26,788 nt of DNA from an uncultured Bacillota bacterium (GTDB lineage Bacteria > Bacillota > Clostridia > Lachnospirales > Lachnospiraceae), in NCBI GenBank assembly GCA_958352855.1, contig CATWQE010000035.1, positions 1 to 26,788 of the forward strand, in the 5' to 3' direction. Positions 7,760 to 13,990 of the stretch are shown here, in pieces (positions within the stretch are counted from its first letter, which is position 1; each line of letters opens with the position of its first letter). Under the pieces are notes generated by a model. The model was not told where the DNA came from and did not search any database. It saw only the letters and a list, made by a program, of their open reading frames with translations. The position numbers and the translations under genes were made by a program.

Positions 7760-9292
7760 TTATTCCGGAAGTTTTTCTCCATTTTGTACTGACTGCATCA
7801 GAGCCTTAATATTTTCTACACTTTCCATATTTGGCTGCATAACATACAGGGCTGTTCCAGGCATGGAATAACAATACTGGCTGTCTCCTGTACCTTCTGC
7901 TGCAACAGACTTAATTGTCCAGCTTCCTCCGCTGCTTAACTGGCTCTGAATCAGTTTCTGAATCTGATCCATGGACATGTTGGTTTCCACGCTGTCACTG
8001 ATTTCAGAAATCATGGTCGGCGCTTTCATCAGCATCTCCGGTGTAATCATTTTCTTGAACATAGCCTGAATAACTGCCATCTGGTTCTTACCTCTCTGGT
8101 TGTCTCCGCCTTCCAGGCTGTAACGCTCTCTTGCAAATGCCAGAGCCTGTTCACCATTAAAATGATTTATGCCCTTTTGTACACTAATAATAGCGCCGCC
8201 GGCACCGTTTGTAGTAAACGCCACCTCTGAATCCACGTCAACGCCTCCCATAAGGTCAACCATGGTAATCAGGGAAGTGAAGTTCACACGCGCATAAAAT
8301 GGAATTTCAATACCATATAATTGTCCCAGAGTAGCCATAGATTTTTCCACACCGTAAATTCCCGCATGGGTAAGCTTATCTTTTCCTTCTCCGCTGACTC
8401 CCGGAATCGGGACATAATAATCACGCGGTGTATTGGTAAGCAGAATCTGCTTTGTACTTGGATTTACAGTTGCAATAATATTGACATCACTTCTGCTCTT
8501 AGAAGAAATTGGTCCATATACATCAATACCACTGATATAAATGCTAAAGGTTTCATCCTTGACATTTACCTCTGCCGCTGCTCCTGCCAGCAGATTTTCT
8601 TCCTCAGACGGTTCGCTTTCAATGCTGTACTGGCCAATGATTTTCGTCTGGCTGCTAAATCCCTCATATACCTCATCCAGAATTCCGCCATATCCTTCAT
8701 CATATACAATAGCCTCAACACTTTCGTCTAACAGAGCTGCCGCCTGCTCATTTAGTGTATTGTACTCTGCAGTCATCACTTCTGCCCCTGTATCTTCATT
8801 GACTTTTTCCATGGCTTTATCAATTTCATTCTCTTCGGGGCTTTGCTGTACACCATAAATATAATCTTTGGTATCCTGAACCTTCTCTGCAGGGTCATCC
8901 TTGCGTACCACTACCAAAATGCTATGTACCTGCTTTCCAAGAGAGGTGTCCGTAAGATCTTCCACTGCGTCATGCGTTTTGAAAAGATATACAGAACCAA
9001 AAACCAGGACTACAGACATCAAAACACTAACAAGCTTACTGACGATTGCCTTCCCCCTGGTAATCACCTGCATTGTAAACAACAAAGCTGCAAACACTAA
9101 CAAAATAGCCGCAAGCCCTGCTACCAGCTTGGTAGGAATCATTCCAAGTCTCCAGATACATCCTATAAAAACAAGTGTCACAAGGATCTGGATCCCAACT
9201 AAAATCTCTCCGGCAATCCGAAACGCCTTCTGAATCCGTTTCCGTCTCCGCTTTGCCGGACTCATTTTCTTTTTTTGACTTGTGTTCTCCAT
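7760..9292 (-). CDS. LCP (LytR-CpsA-Psr) family cell-wall glycopolymer ligase
   Basis: A 510-residue membrane protein. After a basic N-terminus it has three predicted membrane segments (about 27-48, 54-76, 84-104). An accessory extracellular region follows (about 120-225, acidic, reminiscent of the accessory domain in streptococcal Cps2A), then the LCP catalytic domain from about 250. Catalytic-type motifs are SRSDVNIIATVNP, NTPRDYYV and FARERYSLEGGDNQRGKNQM, which supply the Asp and Arg residues typical of the family. LCP enzymes transfer undecaprenyl-linked polymers (teichoic acid, capsule) to peptidoglycan on the outer face of the membrane. The ATG at 9292 follows AAGGAG. It is transcribed alone, divergent from the kinase-like gene. 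The polymer it attaches cannot be inferred here. Confidence 0.92.
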   Translation of the reverse strand: MENTSQKKKMSPAKRRRKRIQKAFRIAGEILVGIQILVTLVFIGCIWRLGMIPTKLVAGLAAILLVFAALLFTMQVITRGKAIVSKLVSVLMSVVLVFGSVYLFKTHDAVEDLTDTSLGKQVHSILVVVRKDDPAEKVQDTKDYIYGVQQSPEENEIDKAMEKVNEDTGAEVMTAEYNTLNEQAAALLDESVEAIVYDEGYGGILDEVYEGFSSQTKIIGQYSIESEPSEEENLLAGAAAEVNVKDETFSIYISGIDVYGPISSKSRSDVNIIATVNPSTKQILLTNTPRDYYVPIPGVSGEGKDKLTHAGIYGVEKSMATLGQLYGIEIPFYARVNFTSLITMVDLMGGVDVDSEVAFTTNGAGGAIISVQKGINHFNGEQALAFARERYSLEGGDNQRGKNQMAVIQAMFKKMITPEMLMKAPTMISEISDSVETNMSMDQIQKLIQSQLSSGGSWTIKSVAAEGTGDSQYCYSMPGTALYVMQPNMESVENIKALMQSVQNGEKLPE

Positions 9293-9351
9293 TTTTCATT
9301 CTCCTTATAATATGCCAACACAATCTACGGGTTGATGACATTACAACCTTT

Positions 9352-9380
9352 AATATAATATATCTCCCCCGAAAATGCAA
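9352..9380 (-). promoter_or_regulatory. promoter of the LCP gene
   Basis: On the minus strand TTGCAT (9380-9375), a 17-nt spacer and TATATT (9357-9352). It gives a leader of about 50 nt before the ATG at 9292. A second TATTATAA-like box nearer the gene is possible, so the assignment is moderate. Confidence 0.55.
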
Positions 9381-9436
9381 CCTCAGGAAAATATTGTTAC
9401 ATTTTCTTCATATTTGTAGAATTTTCGGAATATTTA

Positions 9437-9445
9437 TGTTATAAT
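9437..9445 (+). promoter_or_regulatory. extended -10 promoter of the cytidylate-kinase-like gene
   Basis: TGTTATAAT (9437-9445) is a perfect extended -10 element (TG-N-TATAAT). The -35 position shows only a poor match, as is common for extended -10 promoters. The gene's ribosome site AAGGAGGT follows at 9480-9487. Confidence 0.6.
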
Positions 9446-9493
9446 AAATTCAGCAAACGAAAGCAAGAATTCAGCATGTAAGGAGGTATTTTT

Positions 9494-10102
9494 ATGGCTC
9501 ATCGTGTAATTACTATTAACCGTATGTATGGAAGCGGCGGAAGGCTTCTGGGAAAAGCTCTCGCCGAAGAACTGGGAATCCATTTCTATGATCAGGAATT
9601 AATCCGTCTTGCCAGTGAGGAAAACGATATTCCTTATGAAGAACTGTTAAAAGTAGACGAAAAAAAGGCAAGCCAGTGGCGGCTTCCTATAAAAGAACAG
9701 ATGCAAATGCAGCCTCAATATCACTTTCATCCCATGAATGACGTCCTCTTTGAGACCGAATCAAAAATCATCCAGGATCTGGCTCAAAAAGAAGACTGCA
9801 TCATTGTTGGAAGATGTGCAAACTACCTTCTACGCGGCAAATGCCTCAGTCTTTTTGTCTATGCGCCTTATGAATACCGGGTACAAAAGGTAATGGAGCG
9901 CCTTGGCAGAGAAGACCGCAGCGCCAGGGCAATGATACGAAAAACAGACAAATCCAGAAAAGCCTACTACGAATTCTTCACAGATGAGAAATGGAACGAT
10001 CCTGAAAACTATAATTTCTGTGTGGACACCAGCCAGTTCTCCAAAGAATTTCTGGTAAAACTTCTGGCACAGGTTTACCGCGAATGGACTCCAGGCGAAT
10101 AA
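9494..10102 (+). CDS. cytidylate kinase-like family protein
   Basis: A 202-residue soluble P-loop protein. The N-terminal ITINRMYGSGGRLLGKALAEELG is the modified Walker A of the cytidylate kinase-like family (Pfam Cytidylate_kin2 type), where GSGGR replaces the standard GxxGxGKS. Further down are DQELI, the core strand IIVGRCANYLL and a basic lid segment (ERLGREDRSARAMIRKTDKSRKAYYEFF). The Walker A variant is normal for this family and not a mutation. The family is widespread in gut Clostridia, but its substrate is not established. It is distinct from the housekeeping Cmk, which is shorter on motifs but retains a normal P-loop. The ATG is set by AAGGAGGT 6 nt upstream. Its last codons (CCAGGCGAATAA) coincide with a short segment shared with the neighbouring repeat elements. 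Confidence 0.88.
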   Translation: MAHRVITINRMYGSGGRLLGKALAEELGIHFYDQELIRLASEENDIPYEELLKVDEKKASQWRLPIKEQMQMQPQYHFHPMNDVLFETESKIIQDLAQKEDCIIVGRCANYLLRGKCLSLFVYAPYEYRVQKVMERLGREDRSARAMIRKTDKSRKAYYEFFTDEKWNDPENYNFCVDTSQFSKEFLVKLLAQVYREWTPGE

Positions 10103-10111
10103 GCCTTAAAA

Positions 10112-10158
10112 CCCCCGATGCTGCTTTGACGCAGACTGAGCCAAAGCAGCATCGGGGG
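10112..10158 (+). terminator. 17-bp hairpin with conserved loop (element C), bidirectional terminator
   Basis: A perfect 17-bp stem (10112-10128 with 10142-10158) closes a 13-nt loop, ACGCAGACTGAGC. The loop plus the next C matches the 3' end of the core shared by elements A and B (ACGCAGRCTGAGCC). Just upstream, AGGCGAAT (10093-10100) matches the 5' end of the same core. ATTTTTCTCTTTT follows on the plus side and GGTTTTAAG on the minus side, so it can terminate both convergent genes. Confidence 0.88.
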
Positions 10159-10175
10159 TATGAAATTTTTCTCTT

Positions 10176-12323
10176 TTAAAAGGTTTTTCCTGTAAATACC
10201 GCCACACTTCTGGGACGCATTACAAAGTTTCCTTCTATGCGTATTTCCTCTCCTTCCGGATAGAAATATCTTCCCTGTCCATCTCCATAAGTGTTCACAC
10301 TTAAATACCAGGCGCCTCTTCTGTGTAAGTCTGGCAGGGTAATCGTCACATCCTCCCAATAGGTGTTCAGAGCTATATAAATCAGGTCATCCTTCCCTTT
10401 CTTCTTATCATAGCCGGCAAAGCTAATCCCAAAAGTCCTGGTTCCATCTGGCAGATTGGTTCGTTCTGCCTGTACATCATGGGCATGGATGGGCTCCATA
10501 CCGCACACTGCCTCTGGAAGCTTTTTGCGGATAACCGCATGCTTATGGCGGTAAGCAATCATAAATTTAAAAAACTCAAACAACTCTTTGTTTTTCTCAA
10601 GATAAGTCCAGTCCAGCCAGGAAATCTCATTGTCCTGACAATAAGAATTATTATTACCAAACTGGGTATTTCCAAACTCATCTCCTGCCAGAAACATGGG
10701 TGTTCCCCTGCTGCACATGAGGATGGCACAGGCATTGCGAATCATCCGGTAACGAAGCTTTAGCACCTCCGGATCGCTGGTTTCCCCCTCTGCCCCGCAG
10801 TTCCAGCTACGGTTATCATTGGCTCCGTCTGTATTATTCCAGCCATTATTTTCATTATGCTTATCATTATAGGAATATAAGTCATATAAGGTAAACCCGT
10901 CATGGCAGGTAAAGAAATTAATAGAGGAATTGTATCCCGCATATTCCTGGTTGTCATCATGAAAAAGGCCGCCATACATATCCCCGGAACCGCAAATTCT
11001 CCAGGCCGCGTTCCACGCCTCCCAGTTTTCGCCTTTTAAATATCCCCGAAGGTTGTCACGATATCTTCCATTCCATTCTGCCCAGCGTCTTCCTGCCGGA
11101 AAGCTGCCAACCTGGTACAGCCCTCCCGCATCCCAGGCTTCTGCAATTAATTTTACATTGCTAAGTATGGGGTCATTGGCCAGACTTTCTAAAAGAGGGG
11201 GATTGTTCATGGGGGAACCGTCTGCATTTCGTCCCAGAATACTTGCCAGATCAAAGCGGAAACCATCTACCCGATAGCTGACTGTCCAATACCTGAGGCA
11301 TTCCAGAATCATCTGACGCACAATAGGATGATTACAGTTTAAGGTATTTCCGCAGCCACTGAAGTTATAATAATTCCCATCCGGCGTCAGCATATAATAC
11401 AGATTATTATCCAGCCCTTTAAAGCAAAAAGTGGGGCCTTTTTCGTTCCCTTCTGCTGTATGGTTAAATACCACGTCCAGAATTACTTCAATATGATTTT
11501 CATGAAGCTCTTTAATCAGTTCCTTCAGCTCCGTACCTTCCTGATTATACTCATCCTGTGCAATATAGCTGGTATTAGGGGCAAAAAAGCTCACTGTATT
11601 ATAGCCCCAGTATTCCATTAGCTTCTTCCCGTCTACCTCTCTGGCGTTCATGGTTTCGTCAAATTCAAAAATCGGCATCAGCTCTACCGCATTAACACCC
11701 AGTTCTTTCAGATAAGGAATCTTTTCTTTTAGCCCTTCAAAGGTTCCCCTGTGCTTTACCCTGGAAGAAGGATGCTGGGTAAAGCCCCTGACATGCAGCT
11801 CATAAATAATTAAATCACACAGCTCTTTGTGCGACTGTTTCTGGTCGCCCCAGTCAAATACATCACGCAAAACTCTGGCATGATAGGCATCCTGTCTGCG
11901 TTCTCCCCAGATTCTCTGGCCTGCCACCACCCGGGCATACGGGTCCAGGAGTACTTTTCTTTTATCAAAAAGCAGACCTTTACCGGAATCATAGGGTCCG
12001 TCAATACGGTAAGCGTATTCAAAGTCCTCCACTCTTAAATCAAAGACGATCATAGAATATACGTCCCCTATTTTGTAGGCTTCCGGAAAAGGAAGCACTG
12101 CATAAGGTTCTTCTTCCTCTCTGTGGAACAACAGCAATTCACAGGATGTCCCGTTATGGGTATGCACAGTAAAACACACGCCATTGGCAAGAGCTGTTGC
12201 GCCATTAATGTCAAACATACCCGGCCGCACCTGAAATCCAGCAATCTCGCCCATGGGATTTACCGTAACCTCATTTTCTAAAATATATTTATGACTATAA
12301 AATTTCACAGGTGTTCTCTCCAT
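10176..12323 (-). CDS. glgX: glycogen debranching enzyme, GH13 isoamylase/GlgX type
   Basis: A 715-residue cytoplasmic glycosidase that cleaves alpha-1,6 branches of glycogen or related limit dextrins. It has an N-terminal beta-sandwich (CBM48-like, about 20-140), then the GH13 barrel with all catalytic regions: DVVFNH (283-288), DGFRFD with nucleophile D358, the acid E395 in LIAEAWD, and the transition-state Asp D475 in FTCHDGF. A C-terminal beta domain finishes the protein. No signal peptide is present, which favours intracellular glycogen turnover over extracellular starch use. GlgX and isoamylase/TreX-type enzymes cannot be told apart cleanly by eye. The ATG at 12323 has only a weak purine-rich GAAAGAG in front. 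It is a single gene, not part of a glg cluster here. Confidence 0.9.
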   Translation of the reverse strand: MERTPVKFYSHKYILENEVTVNPMGEIAGFQVRPGMFDINGATALANGVCFTVHTHNGTSCELLLFHREEEEPYAVLPFPEAYKIGDVYSMIVFDLRVEDFEYAYRIDGPYDSGKGLLFDKRKVLLDPYARVVAGQRIWGERRQDAYHARVLRDVFDWGDQKQSHKELCDLIIYELHVRGFTQHPSSRVKHRGTFEGLKEKIPYLKELGVNAVELMPIFEFDETMNAREVDGKKLMEYWGYNTVSFFAPNTSYIAQDEYNQEGTELKELIKELHENHIEVILDVVFNHTAEGNEKGPTFCFKGLDNNLYYMLTPDGNYYNFSGCGNTLNCNHPIVRQMILECLRYWTVSYRVDGFRFDLASILGRNADGSPMNNPPLLESLANDPILSNVKLIAEAWDAGGLYQVGSFPAGRRWAEWNGRYRDNLRGYLKGENWEAWNAAWRICGSGDMYGGLFHDDNQEYAGYNSSINFFTCHDGFTLYDLYSYNDKHNENNGWNNTDGANDNRSWNCGAEGETSDPEVLKLRYRMIRNACAILMCSRGTPMFLAGDEFGNTQFGNNNSYCQDNEISWLDWTYLEKNKELFEFFKFMIAYRHKHAVIRKKLPEAVCGMEPIHAHDVQAERTNLPDGTRTFGISFAGYDKKKGKDDLIYIALNTYWEDVTITLPDLHRRGAWYLSVNTYGDGQGRYFYPEGEEIRIEGNFVMRPRSVAVFTGKTF

Positions 12324-12353
12324 CTCTTTCGATTTTGTGATTTTTCTTTTTTC

Positions 12354-12382
12354 ATTATACTGATTTTTCTTTTTTCCGTCAA
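12354..12382 (-). promoter_or_regulatory. promoter of the glycogen debranching gene
   Basis: On the minus strand TTGACG (12382-12377) and TATAAT (12359-12354) have a 17-nt spacer. The predicted start near 12347 gives a leader of only about 24 nt before the ATG at 12323. Confidence 0.75.
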
Positions 12383-12423
12383 ACTGCTCCTTCTTTCTTG
12401 CATTTTGTATTTTGAAATGATAC

Positions 12424-12429
12424 TATAAT
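12424..12429 (+). promoter_or_regulatory. -10 box of the NCS2 permease promoter
   Basis: TATAAT lies about 38 nt before the TTG start. The -35 region is weak (TTGCAT at 12398-12403 is 20 nt away). The leader of roughly 30 nt leaves no room for a purine riboswitch, and none is seen. The box overlaps an in-frame ATG (12428) that therefore cannot be the translated start. Confidence 0.5.
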
Positions 12430-12466
12430 GTCGAAAAAAGTCATATCACTACGGAGGTGCACTCTA

Positions 12467-13801
12467 TTGAGTAAGAAAAATCAAGAGTCTATGGACTCTG
12501 AGCTGTTTAAGCTGGATGGACGTCCGGCACTGGGAAAAGCAATTCCCCTGGCGCTGCAGCATGTAGTTGCCATGATTGTAGGCTGTGTAACCCCTGCAAT
12601 CATTGTTTCAGGCTCTGCCGGACTTTCCGATGCAGATTCCGTTACTTTACTCCAGGCAGCCTTAATTGTAGCCGCCTTATCTACCCTTTTACAATTATTC
12701 CCTATTTTCAAAGGAAAATCCATGGCTATTGGCTCTGGTCTTCCTGTAATTATGGGTATCAGCTTTGCCTATGTCCCCAGTATGCAGGCAATCGCAGAGG
12801 GCTTTGACGTTGCTACTATTTTGGGCGCACAGATTTTCGGCGGTGTGATTGCCGCACTTGTGGGGCTCAATATTAAGGCCATCCGCAAATTTTTCCCGCC
12901 GTTAATTACCGGTACGGTAGTATTTGCTATTGGACTTTCTCTGTATCCAACTGCTATTAACTATATGGCAGGGGGCACTGGAAAACCAGACTACGGTTCC
13001 TGGCAGAACTGGGCTATTTCCCTGATTACTCTTGCAGTGGTAATTGCCCTGAATCATTTTGGCAAAGGAATTGTAAAGCTCGCTTCTATTTTAATTGGTA
13101 TTATTGTGGGTTATATCATTGCCCTGTTTGCCGGTATGGTGGACTTCACACCAGTTGCCAGCGCCGCCTTGTTTCAGATTCCCATGCCTTTGCATTTTGG
13201 CATTAAATTTGAAATTTCTTCCTGTGCTGCCATTGGCGTATTGTTTGCCATTAACTCCATTCAGGCCATTGGTGATTTCTCTGCAACTACTACAGGTTCC
13301 ATGGACCGTATGCCCACAGATAACGAATTAAAGGGCGGTATCTTCGGATATGGTATTTCCAATATTCTGGGCGCGCTTCTGGGCGGACTTCCTACTGCCA
13401 CCTTCAGCCAGAATGTAGGTATTGTCGTAACAACTAAAGTGGTAAGCCGGGTAGTTCTGGGGCTGTCTGCAGTGATTTTGTTAATAGCCGGAATTCTGCC
13501 TAAGTTTTCCTCTTTGCTGACAACCATTCCTTCCTGTGTACTGGGAGGCGCTACAGTTTCTGTATTTGCCACCATTGCCATGACCGGAATCAAGCTGATT
13601 ACCCAAAAGCCGCTGACCTTCCGAAGCACTACGATTGTTGGGCTTTCCATTGCCATGGGTATGGGCGTTACACAGGCAAGCGCTTCTCTGGCACAGTTTC
13701 CGGAATGGGTAACCATGATTTTCGGAAAATCTCCAGTTGTACTGGCAACCATCTGCGCAGTACTTTTGAATCTGATTTTGCCAAAAGATAAAGAGAATTA
13801 A
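12467..13801 (+). CDS. NCS2 family nucleobase permease, xanthine/urate type
   Basis: A 444-residue membrane protein of the nucleobase:cation symporter-2 family with about 14 hydrophobic segments. The family signature appears as FSQNVGIVVTTKVVSR around residue 315. Gln-Asn at its start is the form usual in xanthine/urate permeases, whereas uracil permeases tend to have Glu-Asn, so xanthine or a related purine is the likelier substrate (inference). Other conserved pieces are LALQHVVAM near the N-terminus and SIQAIGDFSAT. An ATG at 12428 in the same frame sits inside the -10 box. The TTG at 12467, 9 nt after GGAGG (12453-12457), is the better start. It is a single gene ending in element B. Confidence 0.9.
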   Translation: MSKKNQESMDSELFKLDGRPALGKAIPLALQHVVAMIVGCVTPAIIVSGSAGLSDADSVTLLQAALIVAALSTLLQLFPIFKGKSMAIGSGLPVIMGISFAYVPSMQAIAEGFDVATILGAQIFGGVIAALVGLNIKAIRKFFPPLITGTVVFAIGLSLYPTAINYMAGGTGKPDYGSWQNWAISLITLAVVIALNHFGKGIVKLASILIGIIVGYIIALFAGMVDFTPVASAALFQIPMPLHFGIKFEISSCAAIGVLFAINSIQAIGDFSATTTGSMDRMPTDNELKGGIFGYGISNILGALLGGLPTATFSQNVGIVVTTKVVSRVVLGLSAVILLIAGILPKFSSLLTTIPSCVLGGATVSVFATIAMTGIKLITQKPLTFRSTTIVGLSIAMGMGVTQASASLAQFPEWVTMIFGKSPVVLATICAVLLNLILPKDKEN

Positions 13802-13806
13802 AAAGA

Positions 13807-13950
13807 AGCTGTCTTATGGAAAGTGTCATACAGCATATGATACCGTTCCGGCTCAGTCTACGCTCCCGTTGAGCCTGTAGTCTCAACGGGTACTCGACAA
13901 ATTCGCCTGAACGATATTCATATGCCAAAAGACAATTTCATAAGACAGCT
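13807..13950 (-). repeat. nested inverted-repeat element B (bidirectional terminator-like)
   Basis: The outer stem is 13807-13818 with 13939-13950 (12 perfect pairs, extended by TGTC/GACA). The middle stem is 13833-13852 with 13905-13925 (imperfect; 8 perfect pairs at its base). The inner hairpin 13865-13873 with 13882-13890 has 9 perfect pairs; its loop reads ACTACAGG on the minus strand. The core on the minus strand is 48 of 58 identical to element A, while the outer stems differ completely in sequence. ATTTTTATT follows on the plus side and CTTCTTTTT on the minus side. It separates the convergent permease and TRAP genes. Confidence 0.85.
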
Positions 13951-13990
13951 ATTTTTATTGAGTTTGTTAGGAATATGGGACAGTTGTTTC

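Noticed and set aside
7403..7760. A T-box leader before the NhaC-family gene
   Set aside because: The T-box sequence and specifier hairpin are missing, whereas all lysine riboswitch blocks occur in order.
12428..12466. An upstream ATG start for the NCS2 permease
   Set aside because: The ATG lies within the -10 box, so it would not be in the transcript. The TTG at 12467 has a good ribosome site.
13668..13928. An 86-codon minus-strand frame across the permease end and element B
   Set aside because: The only conserved part is the core of the inverted repeat, which is explained as structure. There is no ribosome site, and the rest is antisense to the permease gene.
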